Shown here piece after piece: positions 26,752-36,044 of a DNA stretch of 64,000 nt. Each line of letters begins with the position of its first letter. The stretch's first letter is position 1. Below the pieces are notes generated by a model. It was not told the origin of the DNA. It saw nothing but the letters and a program-made list of their open reading frames with translations, and made no database searches. The stretch spans positions 148,018-212,017 of the forward strand of contig NZ_PGVA01000001.1 of the NCBI RefSeq assembly GCF_002860125.1. The letters are read 5' to 3'. The stretch comes from Bacillus canaveralius (lineage in GTDB: Bacteria; Bacillota; Bacilli; Bacillales; Cytobacillaceae). The translations under genes and the position numbers were made by a program.

Positions 26752-27006
26752 TTAGAATTCAATGTGTGCAAAATCCTCATAATCAACATCGTGAGGAATT
26801 TCATTTTCAACCATAAGATCACGAAGTGCAGTCATGGTAACAGATACGTCCATATCTAAAAACTCTTCACCATCTGCATCAAGTTTAACATAGGGGACAT
26901 TTCGAACAACATATTCGGTCTGATCGATACGCCAAATGATGTCCTTTTTTAACATAGTTGGTTCACTTCTCACCTTGAGAACGACCTCCTTGTCTATGGT
27001 AATCAT
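26752..27006 (-). CDS. Conserved hypothetical protein, 84 residues
   Basis: A short acidic protein (MITIDKEVVLKVRSEPTMLK at the start, HDVDYEDFAHIEF at the end) with a predicted alternating strand/helix pattern and no signal, membrane helix or Cys motif. ATG follows AAAGGGGTG at good spacing and a terminator lies right after the stop, so the gene is real. I do not recognise its family. Confidence 0.7.
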   Translation of the reverse strand: MITIDKEVVLKVRSEPTMLKKDIIWRIDQTEYVVRNVPYVKLDADGEEFLDMDVSVTMTALRDLMVENEIPHDVDYEDFAHIEF

Positions 27007-27412
27007 TTGCTTTCACCCCTTCTACGTGTAATTTGTAACTCTTATACGGAGTTTTATACCCTATTTCATATATATTCAATCTTTATCAATTATTAATCGC
27101 TGATTATTTCAGCATCCCGTGGGATGGACCACAAGACCACGACAAGAGTGAAAAAACAACGTCTTATATAAAGGAGATTTGGTAAAGTGTGACGAAGAAG
27201 GATATACGCATTGTTTTGTAAACGCAACAGCGATAATCGATCCAGTATAAACTGTCAGTTAAAATAGCAACCGGAATTCCCGCAAATATATCCCCAAATT
27301 AGTACTGTAGATCATTCATACAAACGGATACAGAAGACTATTTATATATCAGACTATGATAAAAATAACGCCAAAAAGAAAACGCTTACAAACAAAATGA
27401 AGGAGGTCAACC
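27007..27412. other. Intergenic region upstream of the fatty-acid operon
   Basis: No gene seen. It includes divergent promoters and, next to the acyl-CoA dehydrogenase, a catabolite-response-like site. Confidence 0.4.
27377..27390 (+). promoter_or_regulatory. Probable CcpA cre site
   Basis: AGAAAACGCTTACA matches the cre consensus TGNAARCGNWWWCA except for its first base. It lies 23 bases before the acyl-CoA dehydrogenase start, where repression by CcpA in glucose would make sense for fatty-acid degradation. Confidence 0.55.
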
Positions 27413-28558
27413 ATGCCCCATCCGTATTTAACCGGAGACCATGAGATTTTTCGCAGGTCATTAAGAAAATTTTTAGAAAAAGAAGCCTATCCGAATTATC
27501 AAAAGTGGGAAGAGGACAGGATGATTCCGCGCGAGTTTTGGAGGAAGATGGGGGAGCAGGGCTTTTTGTGTCCTGATCTCGATGAAAAATACGGAGGCAG
27601 CGGTGTTGATTGGGGTTTTTCGGCCGTCATTAATGAAGAGCTGGAGCGGGTCGGGTCCGGACTTGTCGGGATTGGGCTGCACAGTGATATTGTAGTCCCT
27701 TATCTCAATACATATGGGACCGAAGAACAGAAGCAACGCTGGCTTCCGTGCTGTGCGCGTGGCGAGTTGATAACGGCAATTGCCATGACGGAGCCCGGAA
27801 CAGGTTCCGATCTCGCCAATATTCAAACAACGGCTAGAAGTGACGGGGACGACTATATCTTAAACGGCCAAAAAACATTTATTACGAATGGGATCCATGG
27901 TGATTTAATCCTGGTTGCCTGTAAAACGGACCCGAAGGCGGTTCCGAAACATAAAGGAGTCAGTTTAATCGTTGTTGAAAGGGACTCTCCTGGATTTACA
28001 AGGGGCAGAAAGCTGGACAAAATTGGGTTGCACTGCCAGGATACTGCCGAATTAATTTTCGAGGATTGCCGTGTTCCAAAAGACAATCTGATTGGTGAAG
28101 AAGGAAATGGTTTTCTTTACTTAATGGAAAAGCTTCAACAGGAGCGGCTGATCGTTGCGATTGCAGCGCAGACGGCGGCAGAAGTGATGCTGAAACTGAC
28201 AATCGATTATGTAAAAAGCCGCCAAGCTTTTGGGAAACCGATTAGCGCATTACAAAACACGCAATTTAAAATTGCCGAGATGGCAACAGAAATCGAAATG
28301 GGTCGAGTCTTCCTTGATCAGTTAATCGCGGAACACATAGGGGGTCAGGATATCGTCACGAAAGTTTCGATGGCGAAATGGAAATTGACGGACTCGGCCA
28401 AAAAAATTGCCGCCGAATGCATGCAGCTCCACGGCGGTTATGGCTATATGGAAGAATACGAGATTGCAAGACGTTACCGGGATATCCCGGTCGCAAGCAT
28501 TTATGCTGGAACGAATGAGATCATGAAGACGATCATTGCCAAGAACCTTGGCCTCTGA
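27413..28558 (+). CDS. Acyl-CoA dehydrogenase (LCAD/IVD-like)
   Basis: A 381-residue flavoprotein for the first oxidation step of beta-oxidation. FAD/substrate motifs are AMTEPGTGSDLANIQTTA, the FITNGI strand and the FAD-binding RQAFGKPI. The C-terminus reads IYAGTNEIMKTIIAKNL: the place of the catalytic Glu in medium/short-chain enzymes (YEGT) is Ala, as in long-chain and isovaleryl-CoA dehydrogenases, which use a Glu elsewhere. ATG follows GAAGGAGG. It is the first gene of a three-gene set with thiolase and acyl-CoA synthetase. Confidence 0.93.
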   Translation: MPHPYLTGDHEIFRRSLRKFLEKEAYPNYQKWEEDRMIPREFWRKMGEQGFLCPDLDEKYGGSGVDWGFSAVINEELERVGSGLVGIGLHSDIVVPYLNTYGTEEQKQRWLPCCARGELITAIAMTEPGTGSDLANIQTTARSDGDDYILNGQKTFITNGIHGDLILVACKTDPKAVPKHKGVSLIVVERDSPGFTRGRKLDKIGLHCQDTAELIFEDCRVPKDNLIGEEGNGFLYLMEKLQQERLIVAIAAQTAAEVMLKLTIDYVKSRQAFGKPISALQNTQFKIAEMATEIEMGRVFLDQLIAEHIGGQDIVTKVSMAKWKLTDSAKKIAAECMQLHGGYGYMEEYEIARRYRDIPVASIYAGTNEIMKTIIAKNLGL

Positions 28559-28592
28559 AAGTTATAACATTAACCCAGAAAGGAAAGATATC

Positions 28593-29744
28593 ATGCGAGA
28601 AGCAGTCATAGTAGAGGGTGTACGAACACCTGTCGGGAGAAGAAATGGCGCATTAAAGGATATCCGGCCCGATGATTTGGCCGCGTTAACATTGAAAGAG
28701 CTCGTCAATAGAGCGGGGATTGCTCCGGCTCTCATTGAAGACGTGATCTTAGGATGTGTGACCCAATCCGGGGAACAAGCCGGTGATATTGCAAGGGTTG
28801 CTTCATTAATTGCCGGTTTCCCGATTGAAGTTCCTGGTACAACGATCGACCGCCAGTGCGGATCGAGCCAGCAGGCGGTCCATTTTGCTGCCCAGGCGAT
28901 TTTGGCTGGTGATATGGATGTGGTCATTGCAGGAGGAGTCGAGAGCATGTCCCGGGTTCCGATTGGCACGAACTATCAAGGAGCTCCTTTTAGTGAAAAA
29001 CTAAAGAGGCAGCATGAAATCATTCATCAAGGCCTATCTGCTGAGAGAATCGCGGAAAAGTACGGTTTTACGAGGGAGGAACTGGATCAATTCTCGCTGG
29101 AAAGCCACCAAAAAGCGTTAAAAGCACAGGCGGAGGGTCATTTTCAAAAAGAAACGTTCCCGATTGAAGTGATTTTACCTGATGGAAGCACTTCCATCTT
29201 TAGGGAAGATTCAGGACCAAGAAAAGAATCATCTTTGTCTGCACTGGCAGGACTGAAGCCGGCATTTACGGAAAATGGTGTCATTCACGCTGGTAATTCC
29301 AGTCAAATCAGTGATGGGGCTGCTGCACTGCTGATTATGTCCCGGGAAAAAGCAGAGGAGCTCGGTTTGAAACCGCGTTTTCGGATTCATACCCGCGTTG
29401 TTGTTGGATCAGATCCAACTCTTATGCTGACAGGTCCGATCCCGGCAACCGAAAAAGTACTGCAAAAAGCGGGGCTATCTATTGATGATATTGATGTGTT
29501 TGAGGTGAATGAAGCATTTGCGCCAGTTCCGATGGCATGGCTGAAAGAGACAGGCGCCGATCCACAAAAGCTTAATCCCAATGGCGGGGCGATCGCCCTG
29601 GGCCATCCGCTTGGCGGCAGCGGAGCGCGTCTTATGGTAACGATGATGCACGAGCTCGAACGGACAGGCGGACGCTACGGCTTACAAACAATGTGTGAAG
29701 GACACGGAATGGCAAACGCGACGATTATTGAACGGCTTAACTAA
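28593..29744 (+). CDS. Acetyl-CoA acyltransferase (thiolase)
   Basis: ATG at 28593 follows AAAGGAAAG; the ORF's first ATG at 28536 is inside the previous gene. The 383-residue protein has the acylated cysteine Cys89 in IDRQCGSSQQ, the conserved NGGAIALGHPLGGSGAR with its catalytic His and the second cysteine in MCEGHGMANA. It would cleave 3-ketoacyl-CoA to acetyl-CoA in beta-oxidation. Neighbouring dehydrogenase and synthetase support a degradative role; the hydratase/hydroxyacyl dehydrogenase steps are not in this operon. Confidence 0.93.
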   Translation: MREAVIVEGVRTPVGRRNGALKDIRPDDLAALTLKELVNRAGIAPALIEDVILGCVTQSGEQAGDIARVASLIAGFPIEVPGTTIDRQCGSSQQAVHFAAQAILAGDMDVVIAGGVESMSRVPIGTNYQGAPFSEKLKRQHEIIHQGLSAERIAEKYGFTREELDQFSLESHQKALKAQAEGHFQKETFPIEVILPDGSTSIFREDSGPRKESSLSALAGLKPAFTENGVIHAGNSSQISDGAAALLIMSREKAEELGLKPRFRIHTRVVVGSDPTLMLTGPIPATEKVLQKAGLSIDDIDVFEVNEAFAPVPMAWLKETGADPQKLNPNGGAIALGHPLGGSGARLMVTMMHELERTGGRYGLQTMCEGHGMANATIIERLN

Positions 29745-29760
29745 TTTTGGAGGGATGAAT

Positions 29761-31329
29761 ATGTCAACAACGGTTGGGAAAATCTTTGATTTGACGGTAA
29801 AAAAATATCCTCATAAAGAAGCCATCTATGATGTTCGAAAAAATCTCCGCTATACGTACCAGCAATGGAGCAAGAAAGTGAACCAGCTTGCAAACGCTCT
29901 TTTAAATGAAGGTGTGAAAAAAGGCGATCGCGTTTCAACTTTTCTGTTTAATACAGAAGAACTGGCAACTGCTTTTTTTGCCTGCGCTAAAATTGGTGCC
30001 ATCTTCAATCCGATTAACTTTCGGCTAACAGCAGAAGAGGTGGATTATATTATGAGAGACGCCGAGCCGACGGTCGTTTTGTTTGAACAAGCGTTAGCCG
30101 ACGTTGTGGCCGCGATTGAAGAACGTTTTTCAACGGTTTCCTTCTGGTTTATTGATGAAGAAACGCCCGATTATGCTGCAAGCTATCATGAAAAAGTGAG
30201 TTCCGCTGCAGACACAGACGTTGATAGCAAAGTTCATGAAGATGATTTATATGCGATTATGTACACAAGTGGAACGACCGGCAGGCCTAAGGGTGTACTG
30301 CACCGCCACCGCGATATGGTTGAACAAAGCCTGATTGTAATCGGCTCGACAAAATTGGAGAAACAGGATAATGGGCTGGTAACGGCGCCAATGTTCCATT
30401 GTGCTGAGCTTCATTGCGCATTCCTGCCCCGTGTTCATGTGGGTGCCAGAAACATCATTCTTCATCATTTCGAGCCAAACAAAGTGCTGCAATTAATAGA
30501 CCAGGAAAAAGTGACAAAGTTTTTTGCGGCTCCAACGATGTGGAATATGCTTCTCCAGGAAGATTTAAGCCAATATGATATCACGAGCTTAACACTCGGT
30601 TTATATGGAGCGGCTCCAATGGCTCCCGCACTCGTCCATGCCTGCCATGACCAACTCAGGATCAAGCTCGTCCAGGCGTACGGAATGACCGAGATGGGCC
30701 CGGCGATTACCTTTCTGTCGGCAGAGGATCAGCTCACGAAAGCTGGTTCTGCCGGCCAGGCCTGCCTGAATCATGATATCCGGATAGTCAGGCCTAATGA
30801 AACCGGGCCTTCTAATCCTGATGACGTTGTTCCAGCAGGCGAAACAGGTGAAATCATTGTCCAGGGACCGTGTATGATGAGCGGATATTTTCGCCGTGAT
30901 GAAGCATCCGAAAAAGCGATCTATAAAGGATGGTACCATTCAGGAGATATCGGTTATCTTGATGAAGATGGCTATCTGTGGGTAAAAGACAGGGTTGACG
31001 ATATGATCATCAGTGGCGGCGAAAATATTTATCCGCGCGAGGTAGAGGACCTTTTATACGAGCACGCAGGGATTCTTGATGTGGCCGTTGTCGGGCAGCC
31101 GGATGACCGCTGGGGCGAAACCGTTACAGCTTTCGTCGTCAAAAAAGATGCGCTAATCACGGAGACTGAGCTTGATGAATGGTGCAAGAGAAGTAAAAAG
31201 CTCGCCAATTACAAGCGACCCCGCAAGTATGTATTCTGTGAAGCACTGCCACGGAATGCGAGCGGGAAAATCCAGAAATTTACGTTGAGAAAGCAGCTTG
31301 AAGAGCTTTTCAGCAACGGAAAGTCATAA
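29761..31329 (+). CDS. Long/medium-chain fatty acid--CoA ligase (AMP-binding)
   Basis: ATG at 29761 is eight bases after GGAGG. The 522-residue adenylating enzyme has the P-loop-like YTSGTTGRPKGV, QAYGMTEMGP, the hinge region YHSGDIGYLDEDGYLWVKDR and the C-terminal catalytic Lys in RNASGKIQKF. It activates a carboxylic acid with ATP and CoA, supplying the acyl-CoA dehydrogenase two genes upstream. Chain-length preference cannot be told. The gene is followed by a repeat array and a terminator. Confidence 0.92.
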   Translation: MSTTVGKIFDLTVKKYPHKEAIYDVRKNLRYTYQQWSKKVNQLANALLNEGVKKGDRVSTFLFNTEELATAFFACAKIGAIFNPINFRLTAEEVDYIMRDAEPTVVLFEQALADVVAAIEERFSTVSFWFIDEETPDYAASYHEKVSSAADTDVDSKVHEDDLYAIMYTSGTTGRPKGVLHRHRDMVEQSLIVIGSTKLEKQDNGLVTAPMFHCAELHCAFLPRVHVGARNIILHHFEPNKVLQLIDQEKVTKFFAAPTMWNMLLQEDLSQYDITSLTLGLYGAAPMAPALVHACHDQLRIKLVQAYGMTEMGPAITFLSAEDQLTKAGSAGQACLNHDIRIVRPNETGPSNPDDVVPAGETGEIIVQGPCMMSGYFRRDEASEKAIYKGWYHSGDIGYLDEDGYLWVKDRVDDMIISGGENIYPREVEDLLYEHAGILDVAVVGQPDDRWGETVTAFVVKKDALITETELDEWCKRSKKLANYKRPRKYVFCEALPRNASGKIQKFTLRKQLEELFSNGKS

Positions 31330-31359
31330 ACTCCGTCCGGTATAAGATAGTAATATCTG

Positions 31360-31604
31360 ATATATCCGCGAAAATGGTTGGTATATCCGCGAAAATTTTG
31401 ATATATCCGCGAAAATGGTTGGTATATCCGCGAAAAATGCTGATATATCCGCGAAAATTTGCATATATCCGCGAAAATGCTGGTATATCCGAAAATGTTG
31501 GTATATCCGCGAAAAATGCTGATATATCCGCGAAAATGGTTGGTATATCCGCGAAAATTTGCATATATCCGCGAAAATGCTGGTATATCCGCGAAAATGT
31601 TGGA
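31360..31604. repeat. Tandem array of about 12 units, 18-21 bp each
   Basis: The core TATATCCGCGAAAAT recurs every 20-21 bases with variable joints (GGTTGG, TTTGCA, GCTGA). One copy (near 31487-31500) lacks CGC. Both strands are open in several frames only because the unit lacks stops; those translations (YIRENAGIS- or DIPTIFAD-like repeats) are not believed. The array fills the gap between the convergent acyl-CoA synthetase and the minus-strand DUF948-like gene. Confidence 0.95.
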
Positions 31605-31632
31605 GCAAGCGAGGGGAGCCCCTCGCTTTTAA
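31605..31632. terminator. Bidirectional terminator
   Basis: GCGAGGGG pairs perfectly with CCCCTCGC over a two-base spacer, followed by TTTT. It lies at the end of the repeat array and overlaps the end of the convergent gene. Confidence 0.75.
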
Positions 31633-32000
31633 TATTGTGACTTAAACGATCTTTTCCGAATCTCCCAATTTAAAAGCTGTTCGCGGTCTTTCCGCTGAAG
31701 ATGGGCAATCGGCTTTATTTTAACCAATTTTTTAAAGGACTGTGTTGTTTCTTTAACGGCTTTAATGGCAGAATTGACAGCTGCCTTTTTCTGCTGAATA
31801 TCGGCGATAAGTTGCTGCTGGTTTGCTGTGAGTTCATCTTTTTCTGTTCTTATGCTTTCCGTTTGTTGCTGAACGCGCGTCGCTGATTGCGAAAGATTGT
31901 TGATCGCCGGTTTTGCTTCTTTTAACGTTGTGAAGGCAGAGTACCCTAAATAGATGAGCGAGCCGACAACTAAAGCGATGCTTAAGTAGACAATGAGCAT
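31629..32000 (-). CDS. DUF948-like membrane-anchored coiled-coil protein
   Basis: 123 residues: one N-terminal membrane helix (LIVYLSIALVVGSLIYLGYS), then a long Gln/Lys/Glu-rich coiled coil (about residues 28-95, for example TRVQQQTESIRTEKDELTAN) and a basic end. This layout matches the YtxG/DUF948 family of Bacillus general-stress and envelope proteins. ATG follows GGAGAGG-type sequence. Function unknown; it stands alone and converges on the fatty-acid operon. Confidence 0.7.
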   Translation of the reverse strand: MLIVYLSIALVVGSLIYLGYSAFTTLKEAKPAINNLSQSATRVQQQTESIRTEKDELTANQQQLIADIQQKKAAVNSAIKAVKETTQSFKKLVKIKPIAHLQRKDREQLLNWEIRKRSFKSQY

Positions 32001-32202
32001 TTAGAAACCTCTCCTTTCTTTATTAGCATCAACCGTTTTTTTATTTTTACCCTGAAATGAACGAAACTAACAATTAAAATCACCTTGTTGTTAAATTGTT
32101 TAAAAATTCCGCGAAAAAAGCTATTATGAACAATATAGATTTTATCTTTAGGTTTCCGAAAGATTTGCATGGCACAGTGGACAATCGTTTGGAGGGTAAC
32201 AC

Positions 32203-33945
32203 ATGTTTAAGATGTGGGCTTTTTTAAAACCATACCGGATTCCGGTAGCTATCGCTTTGCTTTTAATGCTGACAGAGCTTGCGGTTGAACTTGTACAGCC
32301 GCTGCTAATCGCAAAAATCATCGATGAGGGCATTTTGCGCGAAAATCTCCCGGTTGTGATGTTTTGGGGAGCTGTGATGGTCGCGTTTTCGATCATTGCT
32401 TTTGCAGCGGGTGTGACGAACTCATTCTATGCTTCCCATGTCAGCCAAAGCTTTGGATACGATGTGAGAGAAAGCTTATTCAACAAGGTACAATCGTTTT
32501 CGTTTGCCAACTTTAACAGGTTTCCTGCCGCTTCGCTTGTTACGAGAATGACAAATGATGTCACGCAAATCCAAAACACGGTTTTCATGAGCTTACGGAT
32601 CGCGCTTCGAGCCCCATTGCTTGTCATTGGGGGCGTCATGATGGCCTTTGCAGTAAATGTGAAACTTGCCCTTATTTTAGCAATAGCACTGCCAATTTTA
32701 TTTGTGTTTCTTTTATGGCTAATGAAAAAAGGCAGATCCTTGTTTAAATCTGTGCAGTCAAAGCTCGATGGTGTTAATAATGTGATGCGTGAAAATTTGG
32801 TCGGGATGCGGCTTATTAAAGCTTTTTTAAGAAGGGGGCATGAAGGGAACCGATTTAAGAAGGCGAATCAGGACTTGATGGAATGGACGGTTTCTGCTTT
32901 GAGGATGATGGAAATGGCAATCCCGGTCCTTCTTTTTGTGATGAATTTAAGTATCATCGCGGTTCTTTGGTTTGGTACGGTTGATGTCAGTACAGGTAAG
33001 ATGCAAGTCGGTGAGGTGGTAGCCATTGTAAATTATGCAACGAGGATCACTGGAGCTTTTTCGATGTTTTCCTGGATTATGATGGCATTTTCGAGGGCGC
33101 AGGCTTCCGCGGAGCGAATGTCCGAAGTGCTCGAAACCGAAATCGATCTATATGATTCTGAACACCTTGACCCTTCCATAATAGTCGAGGAAGGGAAGCT
33201 AAAGTTTGACCATGTGTCGTTTCAGTATCCGGAGAGCTGCATTCCTATATTGGACGATGTTTCGTTTAGAGTCAAAAAGGGCGAGACGGTCGCCATTCTT
33301 GGTGCGACAGGAGCAGGCAAATCGTCTTTGTTCCAGTTAATCCCCCGGCTTTATGATGTCACGAGCGGGGCGATTTATATTGATGATCACGATATTACAA
33401 TGATGAAGCTTGATCATTTGCGCAGGAAGATTGGCTTTGTTCCGCAGGAAGCGCTGCTATTTACTGGTACGGTGAAGGACAATATTGCCTGGGGAAAAGA
33501 AGATGCGACGATCAAGGAAATCATTGAAGCAGCGAAAAGTGCGCAAATTCATGAAACAATCAATAAATTGCCGAAAAAATATGACACAATTGTTGGCCAA
33601 AAGGGGGTAAACCTGTCAGGGGGACAAAAACAGCGGATCGCGATTGCCCGGGCCCTGGTGAGGAAGCCGCGGATTTTGCTGCTTGATGATAGTACTAGTG
33701 CATTGGATCTTGTAACAGAAGCAAAGCTGCTTGAGGCGATAAAGAAGTATCCTTGTACAACCCTTATTATTACGCAAAAAATTAGTACGGCGATGGAAGC
33801 CGACCACATCATCCTTTTAGAGGAGGGCAAACTGCTTGAAAAAGGAAGCCATGCTTCATTATTAAAGCATTCTTCTCTTTACCGGAGCATTTTTCAATCC
33901 CAGTATGGAGAGGAGACGTTGCAGCATGTTCAAGGAGTTAACTAA
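32203..33945 (+). CDS. Heterodimeric ABC exporter, subunit 1 (YfiB-like)
   Basis: A 580-residue half transporter with six membrane helices (residues about 1-300) and an ATPase domain. Walker A is GATGAGKSS and the signature LSGGQKQR is canonical. The Walker B region reads LLLDDSTSALD, so the catalytic Glu is Asp, and the H-loop is LIITQKIS with Gln for His. Such replacements mark the degenerate ATP site of heterodimeric exporters. The second subunit gene overlaps by 20 bases. Relatives in Bacillus (yfiB-yfiC, bmrC-bmrD) export drugs or peptides; the substrate here is unknown. Confidence 0.88.
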   Translation: MFKMWAFLKPYRIPVAIALLLMLTELAVELVQPLLIAKIIDEGILRENLPVVMFWGAVMVAFSIIAFAAGVTNSFYASHVSQSFGYDVRESLFNKVQSFSFANFNRFPAASLVTRMTNDVTQIQNTVFMSLRIALRAPLLVIGGVMMAFAVNVKLALILAIALPILFVFLLWLMKKGRSLFKSVQSKLDGVNNVMRENLVGMRLIKAFLRRGHEGNRFKKANQDLMEWTVSALRMMEMAIPVLLFVMNLSIIAVLWFGTVDVSTGKMQVGEVVAIVNYATRITGAFSMFSWIMMAFSRAQASAERMSEVLETEIDLYDSEHLDPSIIVEEGKLKFDHVSFQYPESCIPILDDVSFRVKKGETVAILGATGAGKSSLFQLIPRLYDVTSGAIYIDDHDITMMKLDHLRRKIGFVPQEALLFTGTVKDNIAWGKEDATIKEIIEAAKSAQIHETINKLPKKYDTIVGQKGVNLSGGQKQRIAIARALVRKPRILLLDDSTSALDLVTEAKLLEAIKKYPCTTLIITQKISTAMEADHIILLEEGKLLEKGSHASLLKHSSLYRSIFQSQYGEETLQHVQGVN

Positions 33946-35755
33946 ACCTTTCCAATACAAACGTGTTTCTGTTCTGGCTCGGGATGAAATATCCGAAAAA
34001 AAGAAAGTAATAGCGAAAAATGGGTTTGCTACAGTTAAGAGGATTTGGCAGTATTTTGCCTCTTGTAAAAGGTTATTTATATTTGTGCTTTTCATGGTTG
34101 TAGCCAGCTCGGCTTTGGGACTGCTGGGACCTTTCTTGATCGGGATGACGATTGACGAATACGTAGTCTCAGGTGACAGCAGTAATTTAATATTGCGATT
34201 AATTGAATTAGCGGTTGTCTATCTTCTTTATTCTGCTTCGATTTTGTTTCAAAACTTCTGGATGATCGGAATTGCCCAAAATACAGTATTTACGATGCGC
34301 ACCCAGTTGTTTAGCCATCTTCATAAGCTGCCGATCCCCTTTTTCGATAAGCGCCAGCACGGAGAACTGATGAGCCGTGTCACCAATGATATTGAAAATG
34401 TCAGTACGACCTTAAACAGCTCGGTCATTCAAATTTTTTCGAGTGTACTGACGTTGACAGGCACGGTAACTGTAATGCTCTGGCTCAGCCCACTGCTGAC
34501 ACTTGTTACATTAATCATCGTACCGCTAATGTTTATGGGCATGAAATGGATAACAAACCGAACCGGAAAGTTGTTTAAAGAGCAGCAGCATAATCTCGGC
34601 AATCTGAACGGATTTATTGAAGAAACGATTTCCGGGCAGCGAATTGTGAAAACTTTTTCGCAGGAAAAGAAGGCGATTTCCGAGTTCCGTACCAAGAATG
34701 CGAAGCTAAAAGAAGCGGGCTTTTGGGCGCAGACGTATTCAGGATTTATTCCAAAGCTGATGAACTTCTTAAATAATTTCAGCTTTGCTATTATTGCAGG
34801 TATTGGCGGGCTCCTCGCACTAAGGGGTATTGTCACAATCGGGGTAATAGTTATTTTTGCCGAATATGCCCGGCAGTTTACCCGTCCGCTTAATGATTTG
34901 GCCAACCAGTTTAACACAATGCTGTCGGCAGTAGCCGGGGCAGAGCGTGTCTTTGCTATTTTAGACGAGAAAGAAGAGATGCAGGACGAACGTTTTGCAG
35001 CCGACCTGCCAGCTGTTAAAGGGGAAGTGGAGTTCCGGAACGTATCATTTTCTTATGAAAAGGAAGATACCACAGTAACAGATATTGATTTTTATGCTGC
35101 TCAGGGGCAAACAGTTGCCTTTGTTGGACCCACAGGTGCCGGAAAAACGACCTTGATAAACCTGATCTCCCGCTTTTATGACCCGGACAGCGGCAAAATA
35201 CTGATAGATGGCCACGATATTACTTCAATAAAACGGGAAAGCCTGCGGCGGCATATGGCTTTCGTTCTTCAAGATTCGTTTTTATTCGAGGGCACTATTA
35301 AGGAAAATATTCGCTATGGGAGACTCGATGCCAGCGACAGCGAAGTTGAAGAAGCAGCAAGAAAAGCAAATGCTCATTCTTTTATTATGATGCTTCCTAA
35401 ACGGTATGATACAGTACTCACTCAGGATGGAGAAGGGATCAGCCAGGGCCAGAAACAGCTGCTGTCGATTGCGAGGGCGATTTTAGCCAACCCGGCACTT
35501 CTCTTATTGGATGAAGCGACAAGCAGTATTGATACGGTGACGGAAGTGAAAATTCAGGAAGCGCTGCAGAGGCTGATGGAGGGAAGAACAAGCTTCGTCA
35601 TTGCCCATCGCCTCAACACAATTCAAAAAGCCGATCAAATCATTGTACTGGAAGGGGGCAGAATCACTGAAAAAGGCAGCCACCACGAACTCCTTAAACG
35701 ACAAGGCTTTTATCACAACCTGTATTTTGGCCAGCTCCGGGATGGTGCAATGTAA
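33926..35755 (+). CDS. Heterodimeric ABC exporter, subunit 2 (YfiC-like)
   Basis: ATG at 33926 (MFKELTKPFQ) follows GGAGAGGAG; an earlier ATG at 33905 overlaps that site. The 609-residue half transporter has six membrane helices after a roughly 40-residue cytoplasmic leader, Walker A GPTGAGKTT, Walker B LLLDEATSSID with a proper catalytic Glu and H-loop VIAHRLNT. Its signature is ISQGQKQL instead of LSGGQ. Combined with subunit 1, this gives one complete ATP site (this Walker B plus partner's LSGGQ) and one degenerate site. Confidence 0.88.
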   Translation: MFKELTKPFQYKRVSVLARDEISEKKKVIAKNGFATVKRIWQYFASCKRLFIFVLFMVVASSALGLLGPFLIGMTIDEYVVSGDSSNLILRLIELAVVYLLYSASILFQNFWMIGIAQNTVFTMRTQLFSHLHKLPIPFFDKRQHGELMSRVTNDIENVSTTLNSSVIQIFSSVLTLTGTVTVMLWLSPLLTLVTLIIVPLMFMGMKWITNRTGKLFKEQQHNLGNLNGFIEETISGQRIVKTFSQEKKAISEFRTKNAKLKEAGFWAQTYSGFIPKLMNFLNNFSFAIIAGIGGLLALRGIVTIGVIVIFAEYARQFTRPLNDLANQFNTMLSAVAGAERVFAILDEKEEMQDERFAADLPAVKGEVEFRNVSFSYEKEDTTVTDIDFYAAQGQTVAFVGPTGAGKTTLINLISRFYDPDSGKILIDGHDITSIKRESLRRHMAFVLQDSFLFEGTIKENIRYGRLDASDSEVEEAARKANAHSFIMMLPKRYDTVLTQDGEGISQGQKQLLSIARAILANPALLLLDEATSSIDTVTEVKIQEALQRLMEGRTSFVIAHRLNTIQKADQIIVLEGGRITEKGSHHELLKRQGFYHNLYFGQLRDGAM

Positions 35756-35756
35756 C

Positions 35757-35937
35757 AAGTTGCCGATATAGCGGCCGAAGTTGATGATAAATTCGAAAAG
35801 TTGGCGATAAAGCGGTTGAGGTTGATGATATATTTGACAAGTTAACGATAAAACGGCTGAGGTTGATGATATATGCGAAAAATTGACGATAAAGTGGCCG
35901 AGGTTGATGATAAATTCGAAAAGTTGACGATAAACTG
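35757..35937. repeat. Tandem repeat of a 41-bp unit, four copies
   Basis: Four 41-bp copies run from 35774 to 35937 with a partial copy before them. Each unit is itself a dimer of two 20-21-bp halves sharing GTTGAYGATAAA. It lies between the ABC exporter stop and the modA promoter. The open frames it creates on the minus strand are not believed. Confidence 0.9.
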
Positions 35938-36044
35938 GCTGGAATATGGATTTCACCTCTTTGATAAATAAGGTAATATAAGAGTGCAAGATTTGGCTGG
36001 TTACATTCTACGTTTGTCACAAAGATAAGAAGGCATGGGGAACA

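Noticed and set aside
27170..27254. Short frame after AAAGGAG in the spacer before the acyl-CoA dehydrogenase
   Set aside because: The only in-frame start (TTG at 27179) is two bases from the GGAG, too close, and the product would have about 24 residues.
31310..31640. Repeating frames on both strands (DIPTIFAD-like and YIRENAGIS-like)
   Set aside because: By-products of the 20-21-bp DNA repeat without start signals.
35504..36020. Minus-strand frames of 161 and 108 codons over the 41-bp repeat
   Set aside because: They overlap the exporter gene and the repeat and have no ribosome site.
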